Source: Isosphaera sp. (GTDB taxonomy: Bacteria; Planctomycetota; Planctomycetia; Gemmatales; Gemmataceae). Taken from it: 64,000 nucleotides of DNA. The notes beneath the pieces are model-generated. The model saw only the letters and a program-made list of their open reading frames with translations. It made no database searches and was not told the origin of the DNA. Below are positions 51,098 through 59,379 of the stretch, piece by piece. Location: positions 1 to 64,000 of the forward strand of contig PNKH01000009.1 of NCBI GenBank assembly GCA_013822345.1, written 5' to 3'. The position numbers and the translations under genes were made by a program. The number at the start of each line of letters is the position of its first letter. The stretch's first letter is position 1.

Positions 51098-52447
51098 ATG
51101 GCCTCGCTCAGCCGCGACGCGAACGGCAACTACACGGTCCAGGTGGTGTGCGGGGACGGCCGGCGCCGGTCCGTCCGTCTCGGGAAGGTGAACAAGAAGA
51201 CCGCGACCGAGGTCAAGCTGAAGGTCGAGCACCTGAACTCGATCACGGTGGCCAAGCTCCCGATGGACACGGAGACGAGCCAGTGGGTCGCCGGGATCGG
51301 GGACGACCTCGCCGCCAAGCTCGCGGCGGTCGGGCTGGTGCCGGCCCGCGAGTCCCGCACCCTTCGGAGGTTCCTGGACGACTACATCGCCGGGCGGGCC
51401 GGGGACGGGCACACCAAGCCCGCGACCCTGGTCACCATCCGGCGGGTGGCCGACGACCTGACGGCGGTACTCGGGGCGACGGCGGACCTGCGGGACGTGT
51501 CCGTCGGGCACGCCGAGCGGTTCAAGCGGTTCTACCAGGACAAGGACCTCGCCCCGGCCACCACCTACCGCCGGCTGAAGATGGCGAAGATGCTGTTCAA
51601 CCACGCGGTGAAGCTGAAGCTCGTCGCCGAGAACCCGTTCGCGGACGTGAAGGGCAAGAACACCAACCCCGCCGAGCGTCGCCACTACGTCACCGAGGCG
51701 GATACTCGGCGGCTGATCGAAGCCGCGAACCCGACGTGGCGGACCATCATCGCACTGGCCCGGTTCGCGGGGCTTCGGTGCCCGTCCGAAGTCCTCTCCC
51801 TCCGGTGGGAGAACGTGGACTTCGCCACCAACCGGATGACCGTCTCGTCCCCGAAGACGGAGCACCTCGAAGGCCGGGCGTACCGGGTGGTCCCGATCTT
51901 CGCCCGCCTCCGGCCGTTCCTGGAGGAGGCGTTCGAGCTGGCCGAGCCGGGCGAGGTGTACGTCGTCGGCGGGCGGCAGGGGGGCGCCTACCGGGCGACC
52001 GCACAGAAGCCGGGCGGGTGGGTGAACACGAACCTGCGGACCACGTTCGAGAAGCTCATCCGGCGGGCCGGGCTCCAGGCGTGGCCGCGTCTGTTCCACA
52101 ACCTGCGGGCGAGCTGCGAGACGGACCTGATGCGGGACCACCCGATCCACGTCGTCACCGCCTGGATCGGCAACACCCCGAAGATCGCCCTCGGCCACTA
52201 CCTCCAGACGCTGGAGGCGGACTTCGAGAAGGCGGTCCGGGGCGGTGCAGATTCCGGTGCAGTTGCGGTGCAAAAGGCGGTGCAGTCACGAGCCGCCGGG
52301 GACGGACCGCAGACGACACGGACGCCGGAAGCCCTAGAAATCCGAGGCTCCCGACGTCCCGGGTCGTCTGCTGGCGATAACTGTCCGTCTGTTCAGATGG
52401 CCAAGGTGGGACTCGAACCCACACGCCTTTGGGGCGCTCGATTTTGA
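51098..52447 (+). CDS. Tyrosine recombinase integrase
   Basis: A 449-residue integrase. An N-terminal arm-binding region (1-80) and a SAM-like core-binding domain (about 88-185) precede the catalytic domain with Arg227 (AGLRCPSEVLSL), Lys253 (SPKTEHL), His334 and Arg337 (HNLRASCETDL), Trp356 at the second His/Trp position (TAWIGNTPK) and the nucleophile Tyr368 (LGHYLQ). ATG at 51098 begins MASLSRD. The frame has no stop after the catalytic domain until inside the tRNA-Leu gene, so the last 17 or so residues (QMAKVGLEPTRLWGARF) are encoded antisense to the tRNA. That region also carries GGTGCAG repeats. Confidence 0.9.
   Translation: MASLSRDANGNYTVQVVCGDGRRRSVRLGKVNKKTATEVKLKVEHLNSITVAKLPMDTETSQWVAGIGDDLAAKLAAVGLVPARESRTLRRFLDDYIAGRAGDGHTKPATLVTIRRVADDLTAVLGATADLRDVSVGHAERFKRFYQDKDLAPATTYRRLKMAKMLFNHAVKLKLVAENPFADVKGKNTNPAERRHYVTEADTRRLIEAANPTWRTIIALARFAGLRCPSEVLSLRWENVDFATNRMTVSSPKTEHLEGRAYRVVPIFARLRPFLEEAFELAEPGEVYVVGGRQGGAYRATAQKPGGWVNTNLRTTFEKLIRRAGLQAWPRLFHNLRASCETDLMRDHPIHVVTAWIGNTPKIALGHYLQTLEADFEKAVRGGADSGAVAVQKAVQSRAAGDGPQTTRTPEALEIRGSRRPGSSAGDNCPSVQMAKVGLEPTRLWGARF
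52244..52285 (+). repeat. Right-arm GGTGCAG repeat array (integrase arm-site candidates)
   Basis: Four copies, three GGTGCAG and one GGTGCAA, start at 52244, 52256, 52267 and 52279, i.e. 12, 11 and 12 bp apart, about one helical turn. They end 112 bp before the attR core and lie within the 3' part of the integrase gene. Two copies with the same 12-bp spacing lie on the left arm. Confidence 0.65.
52398..52422 (+). other. attR core: 3' end of tRNA-Leu
   Basis: This 25-bp segment is shared perfectly with 33043-33067. It comprises the acceptor 3' strand plus most of the T arm of the intact tRNA-Leu on the minus strand, the usual target of tyrosine integrases. Confidence 0.85.
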
Positions 52448-52479
52448 GTCGAGTGCGTCTGCCATTCCGCCACTTGGCC
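52398..52479 (-). tRNA. tRNA-Leu (anticodon CAA)
   Basis: An 82-nt class II tRNA. Acceptor stem GGCCAAG pairs with CTTGGCC; the D region reads TGGCGGAATGGCAGACGCA as in leucine tRNAs; anticodon stem CTCGA/TCGAG encloses the loop CTCAAAA with anticodon CAA; a long variable arm (CGCCCCAAAGGCG) and a T loop with TTCGAGT follow. CCA is not encoded. The 3' end is the integration site of the adjacent element, which has regenerated a complete gene. Confidence 0.95.
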
Positions 52480-52587
52480 GCTCCGCCCAGGATACGCCCG
52501 GCCCGCCGCCCCCACAAGGGGACACCCCCTTGCCGATCCGGCCGCCGGGGCGACACTGACCGCTCACCATCATCCAAGGGGGCGGAC

Positions 52588-54093
52588 GTGGCCGGACTCT
52601 GGGTCAAGAAGCCGCTGGCGGCCGCCGCCGCCGAGGCCAAGGGCGACAGCCTCCGCCGCGTCCTCGGGCCGTGGGCCCTGATCGCCCTCGGGATCGGGGC
52701 GATCATCGGCACCGGCATCTTCGTCGCCACCGGGGAGGTGGCGCGGAACGTCACCGGCCCGGCCCTGATGGTCTCCTACGTCCTGGCCGGGGTGACGTGC
52801 CTGTTCGCCGCCATGTGCTACGCCGAGTTCGCGGCCATGACCCCGGTCGCCGGCAGCGCCTACACCTACGCCTACACCACCCTCGGCGAGCTGTTCGCCT
52901 GGGTCATCGGGTGGGACCTGATCCTCGAGTACGCGGTCGGGGCGGCGACCGTCGCCAACGGCTGGTCGAGCTACTTCCAGCGGATCCTCGCCCGGTTCGA
53001 CGTCACCCTGCCCGCGTCGATCGCCACCTCACCGCTCGCCTACGAGGGCGGCGAGTTCGTCGTCACCAGCGCCGTCATCAACCTGCCGGCCGTGCTGATC
53101 GTCGGCCTCCTCACCGTCATCCTCATCAAGGGGATCCGGGAGAGCGCGAACCTGAACGCGGTGATGGTGGCGGTCAAGGTCGGGGCGGTGGTGTTCGTGA
53201 TCGCGGCCGGGGCGTTCTACGTGAACCCGGACAACTGGACCCCGTTCGCCCCGTACGGGTGGACCGGGATCAACTTCTTCGGGGCCGAGGTGGCGGGGCA
53301 GCACACCCCGGCCGGCAAGCCGCTCGGGATGGTCGCCGGGGCGGCCCTGATCTTCTTCGCGTACATCGGGTTCGACGCCGTCAGCACCCAGGCGGAGGAG
53401 GCCAAGAACCCGCAGCGGGACATGCCGGTCGGCATCCTCGGGTCGCTCCTCATCTGCACCGTCCTGTACGTCGCCGTCGTCGCCGTCCTGACCGGCATGG
53501 TCCCGTACACGCGGATCGACGAGAAGGCCGGGGTGGCGACCGCGTTCGCCCAGGTCGGGCTGCGGTGGGTGGACCCGCTGGTCGCGGCCGCCGCCCTGGC
53601 CGGGATCACCTCGGTCCTGCTGGTGATGCTCCTCGGGTCGGCCCGGGTGCTCATGGCCATGTCCCGGGACGGGCTGCTCCCGCGGTTCCTCGCGGACGTC
53701 CACCCGACGTACCGGACCCCGTGGAAGAGCACCGTCGGGGTCGGCCTGTTCGTCGGCCTGTTCGCCGGCCTGCTGCCGCTCGGGGCGCTGCTCGAGCTGA
53801 CGAACATCGGCACCCTGTTCGCCTTCGCGACGGTGTGCGGGGCGGTGGTCGTCCTCCGCCGGACGCACCCGGACGCCCCGCGGCCGTTCCGGGTGCCCCT
53901 GTCGCCGCTCGTCCCGCTCCTGGGGCTGGGCCTGTGCGTGCTGCTGATGCTCTCCCTGCCGGCCCAGAACTGGTACCGGCTGTTCGCGTGGATGGCCCTC
54001 GGGCTGGTCATCTACTTCGCCTACGGCCGGTCGCACAGCGTGCTCGGGCGGTCGGGTGTAAGCCCGGGCGGGCCGGCGGGTAGCGCCCCCTGA
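52588..54093 (+). CDS. APC-family amino acid permease
   Basis: A 501-residue integral membrane protein with about 12-13 predicted helices. The first contains the unwound substrate motif GIGAIIGTGIFVATG. The layout matches the cationic amino acid transporter (CAT/YfnA) branch of the APC superfamily: a cytoplasmic loop FAYIGFDAVSTQAEEAKNPQRDMP after the sixth helix region is diagnostic. It imports or exchanges amino acids, substrate unspecified. GTG at 52588 is preceded by AAGGGGG at a spacing of five; the longer frame overlaps the tRNA. The PIG-L gene follows after 28 bases. Confidence 0.9.
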   Translation: MAGLWVKKPLAAAAAEAKGDSLRRVLGPWALIALGIGAIIGTGIFVATGEVARNVTGPALMVSYVLAGVTCLFAAMCYAEFAAMTPVAGSAYTYAYTTLGELFAWVIGWDLILEYAVGAATVANGWSSYFQRILARFDVTLPASIATSPLAYEGGEFVVTSAVINLPAVLIVGLLTVILIKGIRESANLNAVMVAVKVGAVVFVIAAGAFYVNPDNWTPFAPYGWTGINFFGAEVAGQHTPAGKPLGMVAGAALIFFAYIGFDAVSTQAEEAKNPQRDMPVGILGSLLICTVLYVAVVAVLTGMVPYTRIDEKAGVATAFAQVGLRWVDPLVAAAALAGITSVLLVMLLGSARVLMAMSRDGLLPRFLADVHPTYRTPWKSTVGVGLFVGLFAGLLPLGALLELTNIGTLFAFATVCGAVVVLRRTHPDAPRPFRVPLSPLVPLLGLGLCVLLMLSLPAQNWYRLFAWMALGLVIYFAYGRSHSVLGRSGVSPGGPAGSAP

Positions 54094-54121
54094 AGGCCCG
54101 ACACCCGACCCGGAGGCGCAG

Positions 54122-54910
54122 GTGAGTGAGACGCAGTTACCCGACCGGCTCGACGTGGTGGCCGTCGCCCCGCACCCGGACGACCTCGAGATCCTGTGCG
54201 GCGGCACCCTCGCGAAGCTCGTCAAGCAGGGGTACAAGGTCGGCATCCTCGACCTCACCAGCGGCGAGCCGACCCCCCGCGGGTCTCTCGAAACCCGCAA
54301 GCAGGAGGCGGAAGAAGCCCGCCGCATCCTCGGCGTGCCGGTCCGCATCAACGTCGAGCTGCCGAACCGCGTGCTGATGGACGGGCCGGAGAACCGGTAC
54401 AAGCTCGCGACCGTGTTCCGCACCTACCGCCCCGGGATCGTCATCGCCGCCGCCGGCCGCACCCCGGCCGCGTCCCCGGACCACCACCAGGGGCACCTGA
54501 TCGCCGAGGCGGCGAGGTTCTACTCGCAGCTGACGAAGTGGGACGACCGGTTCGCCGGCACCGCCCCGTACCGGGTCCCGCACCTGGTCTACGCCCCGTA
54601 CCCGTTCGACGCCGAGCACCGGACGTGGCACAGCACGTTCGTCGTCGACATCTCGGAGACGATCGAGCAGAAGATGGAGGCGATCCGGGCGTACCGGTCG
54701 CAGTTCGACGACGAGCGGTTCGCCCGGGTGAGGCACATGGTCGGGTCGGCGAACGGGTACCACGGGGCGCGGTGCGGGTTCCGGTACGGCGAGCTGTTCG
54801 CGCTGCCGCACCCGGTCGGGGCGCCGGACCTGGTGGCGCTGGTGCACGGGAGCAAGCCGACCGCCCCGCCGGACGTGCCGGTCGGCCAGGGCCACCTGCC
54901 GATGGGGTGA
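54122..54910 (+). CDS. PIG-L family deacetylase (BshB-like)
   Basis: A 262-residue zinc deacetylase of the PIG-L/LmbE family. The metal and catalytic motif APHPDDLEI (His18, Asp20, Asp21) and the second His motif SPDHHQGH are present, together with TSGEPTPRGS near the active site. Such enzymes deacetylate GlcNAc conjugates, for example GlcNAc-malate in bacillithiol synthesis (BshB1), and the sequence spacing is nearest to that branch, but no other bacillithiol gene is near. Start is GTG at 54122 following GGAGGCGCAG. It ends before hairpin family E. Confidence 0.85.
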   Translation: MSETQLPDRLDVVAVAPHPDDLEILCGGTLAKLVKQGYKVGILDLTSGEPTPRGSLETRKQEAEEARRILGVPVRINVELPNRVLMDGPENRYKLATVFRTYRPGIVIAAAGRTPAASPDHHQGHLIAEAARFYSQLTKWDDRFAGTAPYRVPHLVYAPYPFDAEHRTWHSTFVVDISETIEQKMEAIRAYRSQFDDERFARVRHMVGSANGYHGARCGFRYGELFALPHPVGAPDLVALVHGSKPTAPPDVPVGQGHLPMG

Positions 54911-54922
54911 GCGGGGGCGGTA

Positions 54923-55015
54923 GTAGGGTGGGCCGAGCCGGCGCCTCGCCGGCGAGTCCCACCGGGGCAGAGGGGGGGTGGGACTCGGCCGCAAAGCCGG
55001 CCTTGGCCCACCCTA
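54923..55015. repeat. Intergenic hairpin, family E (branched)
   Basis: Outer arms (GTAGGGTGGGCCGAGCCGGC at about 54923-54942 and its near complement ending at 55015) enclose a second, inner pair GAGTCCCACC / GGTGGGACTC. The whole can fold as a long branched stem with few mismatches. It lies between convergent genes, and its right end overlaps the stop region of the leftward helicase gene. Confidence 0.75.
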
Positions 55016-56776
55016 CCCGGCTCGCCGCGGCCGGGCCTTGATGTCGAACAGCCCGAAGATCTCGTCCTCGCTCAGCAGCGCCTCCGGCTTGTCGGCCGCC
55101 GCCAAGAGGTCGTTGAACACCTTCCGCTTCGCCTCCAAGACATCCGCCACCCGCTTCTCGATCGTCTCCGCCGCCAGGAACCGGGTCACCGTCACCGGGC
55201 TCTTCTGCCCGATCCGGTGCGCCCGGTTGATCGCCTGGTCCTCCACCGCCGGGTTCCACCACCGGTCGAACAGGAACACGTAGTTCGCGAACTGCAGGTT
55301 CAGCCCGACGCTCCCGGTCCCGTAGCTCATCAACAGGACGTGACAGTCCGGGTCGTCACGGAACCGGTCCAGGGTCGGGGTGCGGTCCGCCTGCGGCACC
55401 TTCCCGTGGTACTCGAGCGGGCCGAACGCCGCCAACTCCCGGGCGAGCCGGCGGAGCGGCTCCACCCACTGCGAGAACACCAGCGCCTTCCGCCCGCTCG
55501 CCGCCACCTCCTCCAGGTCGGTCCGCAGCCGCTCCAGCTTCGCGCTCTCCCCGGTCAGCGGGTCGAAGTTGCAGATCTGCTTCAGCCGCATCACCAGCTG
55601 GAACACGTGCTGCACCGTGACCGTGTCCCCGAGGTCGTTCAGTTGCACCACCCCGTCCGTCTCCGCCCGGGCGTACGCCAGGCGCTGGGCCGGGGTCAGC
55701 TCCACCTCCAGGTCGTGCACCAGCCGCGGCGGCATGTCCGACTGGACCACGTCCTTCGTCCGCCGGAGGATGCAGTCCGACGTGTACCGCGACAGGCTCT
55801 TCGGCGGGGTGTCGGGCGGGACGCGGCCGGCGTCCAGGAAGGCGAACAGGTTCACCAGGTCGTCGGCGTGGTTCTCGACCGGGGTGCCGGTCAGCGCCCA
55901 GCTCCGGGCCCGCCGGACCGACCGCACCGTCTGCGCCGCCTTCGAGTCCCGGTTCTTGACCCGCTGCGCCTCGTCCAGCACCACCACGTCGAACCCGACC
56001 CGCGGGTCGTCGACGAGGTCGGCGTCCCGGGTCAGCGTCTCGTAGTTCACGAGTTGGAGCGGGCAGTTCGACGCCAGCCACGCCGTCCGCCGGCGGTCCG
56101 GGTCGCCGTCGATCGTCTCGAACGGCACCTCCGGCGCCCACATCCGCAGCTCGCGCGCCCAGTTGTGGACGAGCGGCTTCGGGCACACCACCAGCCCGCG
56201 GCGGACCTCGCCCTGGTGGAACAGCAGCCGCAGGGCGAGGATCGCCTGGCACGTCTTGCCGAGGCCCATCTCGTCGGCGAGGAGGGCGGCGTGCCGCGGC
56301 ATCAGGAACGCGATCCCCTCCAGCTGGTACGGGAACGGCGGGAACGGCACCTCCAACTGCCGCCCGCCGAACAGCCCGTCGAGCGGCGGCTGCAGCAGGC
56401 AGAACAGCCGGTCCTTGACGAGCACCGTGTCGGCCGCCGGCCGCGGGCGGACGCGCCGCTTCGGCGGAGCGTCTCCGTCGGGGAGCGGCGGCAGTTCGAC
56501 CGTGGGCGGTGAAGGCGGGGCGGCGGGCGGGCGCGGCGTGGGGGCGAATTCGACCGGCGGGGCGGGGAACTTCCACCCCTCCGTGGCGACATTCAGTTCG
56601 AGGCGGCCGAGCGACCGGACCCACGGGGCGTCGGTCAGGAGCCGGGCCTCGCGCACCCCCGCCGCGAGCGGCCGGTCGAACGCCGGGACGGCCCCGACGG
56701 CCGCGGTCAGCCGGAGGTCGGTTTCCGAACTGCCCACGGCCCACGGCCCACTGCCCACTGACTCGTCAGGCGACAC
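55013..56776 (-). CDS. SNF2-family DNA helicase
   Basis: A 587-residue SNF2/RapA-type ATPase. Walker A is DEMGLGKT (168-175), Walker B is DEAQ (268-271), then LTGTPVENH, LVFSQW, and the C-terminal lobe with GTGSVGLNLQFANYVFLFDRWWNPAVEDQAINRAHRIGQ. It translocates on double-stranded DNA to remodel protein complexes. The 130-residue N-terminus is Pro-rich and unrelated to known domains. GTG at 56776 overlaps the upstream gene by 11 bases; the first residues (SVGSGPWAVG) come from a short repetitive sequence, so the true start may lie further in. Confidence 0.85.
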   Translation of the reverse strand: MSPDESVGSGPWAVGSSETDLRLTAAVGAVPAFDRPLAAGVREARLLTDAPWVRSLGRLELNVATEGWKFPAPPVEFAPTPRPPAAPPSPPTVELPPLPDGDAPPKRRVRPRPAADTVLVKDRLFCLLQPPLDGLFGGRQLEVPFPPFPYQLEGIAFLMPRHAALLADEMGLGKTCQAILALRLLFHQGEVRRGLVVCPKPLVHNWARELRMWAPEVPFETIDGDPDRRRTAWLASNCPLQLVNYETLTRDADLVDDPRVGFDVVVLDEAQRVKNRDSKAAQTVRSVRRARSWALTGTPVENHADDLVNLFAFLDAGRVPPDTPPKSLSRYTSDCILRRTKDVVQSDMPPRLVHDLEVELTPAQRLAYARAETDGVVQLNDLGDTVTVQHVFQLVMRLKQICNFDPLTGESAKLERLRTDLEEVAASGRKALVFSQWVEPLRRLARELAAFGPLEYHGKVPQADRTPTLDRFRDDPDCHVLLMSYGTGSVGLNLQFANYVFLFDRWWNPAVEDQAINRAHRIGQKSPVTVTRFLAAETIEKRVADVLEAKRKVFNDLLAAADKPEALLSEDEIFGLFDIKARPRRAG

Positions 56777-57296
56777 GGTTCACCGCCCCCGACTTGCGGG
56801 CCTCGGCCACCGCCTCCCGGATCCGGGCGAACGGCTCCGCCAGGTCGACCGCCGGGTCGATCCGTTCGAGCAGCGCCGCGACCGCCGCCGGGTCGGCCGG
56901 GTGCCGGCCGGAGACGAGCAGCCCGAGCGGGGCGCGCGGGTGCGGCACCACCACCCCGTCGGCCGGCAGCGGCACGCCGGCGGTGCGGACCGCGACCACC
57001 GGCACCTCGACCCGCGCCCGTAGCGGCAGGGCGTCGGCGGTGTCGGTGACGATCAGGTCGGGCTTCGCGGCCGTCTTCTCGACCAGCGTCTTCCCGATCA
57101 CGTCGGCCAGCAGGTACTCGGTCAGGGTCGGGCCGTACAGGGCGGTCTGGACGCGGTTCGGCTGGACCGCGGTGGTCAGCCGGAACTCGAGCGGGCGGCC
57201 CCAGCCGTTGGTCACCAGGTAGCCCCCGACCCACCCGGACGGTTCCGGGAGGAAGGCCAGGAACCCGAGGGACAGCGGGGCGGTCGGCAGGCTCAC
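56766..57296 (-). CDS. Conserved protein of unknown function coupled to the SNF2 helicase
   Basis: A 176-residue protein opening with FLAFLPEPSGWVGGYLVTNGWGRPLEFRLTTAVQPNRVQ, a pattern I recognise from planctomycete genomes beside SNF2 helicases, where it is uncharacterised. It appears mixed alpha/beta with a later IVTDTADAL segment. It starts at GTG 57296 and its stop lies inside the start of the helicase gene, so expression is coupled. No nuclease or DNA-binding motif was found. Confidence 0.7.
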   Translation of the reverse strand: MSLPTAPLSLGFLAFLPEPSGWVGGYLVTNGWGRPLEFRLTTAVQPNRVQTALYGPTLTEYLLADVIGKTLVEKTAAKPDLIVTDTADALPLRARVEVPVVAVRTAGVPLPADGVVVPHPRAPLGLLVSGRHPADPAAVAALLERIDPAVDLAEPFARIREAVAEARKSGAVNRVA

Positions 57297-57594
57297 GGGG
57301 CGGCGTCTCCGGGGGGCGGAAACACCCCGCGCCGGCCGTCCGCCGCGGGCACCCCAAACGATCGGTCGGCGGCGGTGGGGGCTTCAGTAGCAACTCCGCC
57401 GGGGGCGGGGCGGGACCGCCCGGGCGGCTCGGCAGTCGGCGCCGCTTGCCCACCTTCTCGGACCGTTCCAAACTGCCACGCGCGGCAACTGGTCTTTCGA
57501 TTTCCCACTATCCGGATAAAACTGCTTGTGGGGCCGGTGATGTCGGCCCTGTTCCACCCGCCGGCGCGGCCGGCCTTCCCGTTTGGACGGTGTG

Positions 57595-59328
57595 ATGTCT
57601 TCCGACCCGTCGGGCGAGAGCAAGCTGTCCCCGGTCGAGGGGCACAAGGCCGAGAGCCGGTATCTCCGCGGCACGCTGGCCGAGGAACTCGCGGACCCGA
57701 CCGTCGACCACCTCGGCGACGCGAACAAGAGCCTGATCAAGTTCCACGGCAGCTACCAGCAGGAGGACCGCGACGCCCGCAAGACCCGCGGCAAGGCGGG
57801 GGTCGGCAAGGCGTACATGTTCATGATCCGGCTCAAGCTCCCGGGCGGGAAGCTGACCGCGGACCAGTGGCTCGCGCTGGACGACCTGGCCGGCAAGTAC
57901 GCGAACGGCACCCTTCGGGTCACCACGCGGCAGAGCATCCAGTTCCACGGCGTCTTGAAGGCGAACCTCAAGGCCACGATGGCCGGGATCAACGACGCCC
58001 TGGTGACGACCCTCGGCGGGTGCGGGGACGTGAACCGGAACGTCTTGGCGTGCCCGGCCCCGACCGGCGACCCGGCCCGGGTGCAGATGCAGCAGTTGGC
58101 CGACGCGGTCGCCGCCCACCTCGCCCCGCGGGCGGGCGCCCGTTCGTACCACGAGGTCTGGCTGAACGGCGAGAAGGTCGACCACCCGACCCCGGCGGCC
58201 GAGGTGCCGAACCCGGAGCGGGACGAGCCGATCTACGGGGCGACGTACCTGCCGCGGAAGTTCAAGGTCGGGTTCGCGCTGCCGGACGACAACTGCACCG
58301 ACCTGCTCGCCCAGTGCCTCGGGTTCCTGGTGATCCGCGAGGGCGGCAAGCCGGTGGGGTACAACCTGTACGCCGGCGGCGGCCAGGGCCAGACGAACAG
58401 CAAGCCGGACACGTACCCGCTGCTCGCCCAGCCGGTCGGGTTCGTGGAACCCGACGAGGTGGTGGCGGCGTCGGAGGGGATCGTCAAGCTGTTCCGCGAC
58501 CACGGCAACCGGGTCGACCGGAAGCGGGCCAGGTTGAAGTACGTGATGAAGGACTGGGGGCTGGAGAAGTTCCGGGAGGTGTTCTACCGCGACTACTTCC
58601 GCCACCCGGCGCGGCCGCCGAAGGACGCCCCGATCACCGGCCTCGACCTGCACCACGGGTGGCAGCCGATGGGCGGCGGGAAGTGGTTCCTCGGGCTGAG
58701 CGTCGAGAACGGGCGGGTGAAGGACGACGGGAGTTTGCGGTTGCGGGCCGGGCTGCGGGCGATCGTGGCGCGGTTCAAGCCGGACGTGCGGCTCACCGCC
58801 CAGCAGGACGTCATGCTGTGCGGCATTTCGACCGACGACCGGGCGGCCGTCGATTCGATGTTGAGCGAGTACGGCATCCCGCGGCCGGAGTCGCTGTCGA
58901 TGGTGGAGCGGTGGGCGATGTCGTGCCCGGCGATCCCGACGTGCCCGCTGGCGATCACCGAGAGCGAGCGGGCGCTGCCGGGGGTGGTGGACCAGTTGGA
59001 GAAGGTGTTGGCGGAGTTGGGGCTGGGCGGGGAGCCGATCAGCGTGCGGATGACCGGCTGCCCGAACGGGTGCGCCCGGCCATACCAGAGCGAGGTCGGG
59101 ATCGTCGGCCGGGGTGGGACGAAGTACACGCTGTACGTCGGCGGGGACAGCTACGGCCGGCGGCTGAACGCGGAGGTGCAGGACGGGGTGCCGGTCGAGC
59201 AGCTCGTGCCGAAGCTGGCGAAGGTGTTCGCGGCGTTCAAGGCCGAGCGGGTGAACGGCGAGCTGTTCGGCGACTACTGCGCGCGGGTGGGGTTGGACCG
59301 GGTAAAGCACCTCGTCGGCGCCGGTTAG
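57595..59328 (+). CDS. cysI: Assimilatory sulfite reductase haemoprotein subunit
   Basis: A 577-residue protein of the sirohaem/[4Fe-4S] sulfite-nitrite reductase family. The four iron-sulfur cysteines are Cys444 and Cys450 (SCPAIPTC) and Cys489 and Cys493 (TGCPNGC), the CX5C...CX3C arrangement of CysI/Sir; the TGCPNGCARPYQSEVG block is nearly invariant. It reduces sulfite to sulfide for cysteine synthesis, with electrons from NADPH-flavoprotein or ferredoxin; no CysJ partner is here. Sulfite rather than nitrite reduction is preferred from the PAIPTC form. ATG at 57595 is in a GTGATG context. Its stop codon lies inside a perfect palindrome. Confidence 0.9.
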   Translation: MSSDPSGESKLSPVEGHKAESRYLRGTLAEELADPTVDHLGDANKSLIKFHGSYQQEDRDARKTRGKAGVGKAYMFMIRLKLPGGKLTADQWLALDDLAGKYANGTLRVTTRQSIQFHGVLKANLKATMAGINDALVTTLGGCGDVNRNVLACPAPTGDPARVQMQQLADAVAAHLAPRAGARSYHEVWLNGEKVDHPTPAAEVPNPERDEPIYGATYLPRKFKVGFALPDDNCTDLLAQCLGFLVIREGGKPVGYNLYAGGGQGQTNSKPDTYPLLAQPVGFVEPDEVVAASEGIVKLFRDHGNRVDRKRARLKYVMKDWGLEKFREVFYRDYFRHPARPPKDAPITGLDLHHGWQPMGGGKWFLGLSVENGRVKDDGSLRLRAGLRAIVARFKPDVRLTAQQDVMLCGISTDDRAAVDSMLSEYGIPRPESLSMVERWAMSCPAIPTCPLAITESERALPGVVDQLEKVLAELGLGGEPISVRMTGCPNGCARPYQSEVGIVGRGGTKYTLYVGGDSYGRRLNAEVQDGVPVEQLVPKLAKVFAAFKAERVNGELFGDYCARVGLDRVKHLVGAG

Positions 59329-59366
59329 CGACGCGTCGCAGACGCGTCTGCGACGCGTCGCTAACC
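59323..59366. repeat. Perfect 44-bp palindrome, family H
   Basis: The sequence GGTTAGCGACGCGTCGCAG... is its own reverse complement over 44 bases with no central spacer. It contains the cysI stop codon (TAG at 59326-59328) and ends 13 bases before the uracil-DNA glycosylase GTG. A shorter relative lies at 26090-26114. The absence of a loop base makes it an unusual terminator and a good candidate for a dyad binding site or repeat-element end. Confidence 0.9.
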
Positions 59367-59379
59367 AGGGGATTCGGAC

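Larger units (their letters stand above)
33043..52422. mobile_element. Predicted integrative element in tRNA-Leu(CAA), about 19.4 kb
   Basis: Perfect 25-bp direct repeats (TGGCCAAGG...GAACCCAC) bound the region: 33043-33067 and 52398-52422. The right copy is the 3' end of an intact tRNA-Leu; the left copy is only that 3' third with no tRNA body. A tyrosine integrase ends at the right boundary pointing toward the tRNA, with a TOPRIM primase/helicase and an excisionase-like HTH upstream. GGTGCAG repeats flank both ends. The cargo is a LOV phosphorelay operon, a QueC-like conjugation module and two small unknown proteins. Intergenic hairpin families common in the flanks are absent inside. Confidence 0.8.

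Noticed and set aside
57595-59328. Nitrite reductase NirA
   Set aside because: The cysteine spacing is common to both, but overall blocks look more like sulfite reductase and no nitrate genes are near. The alternative is not fully excluded.
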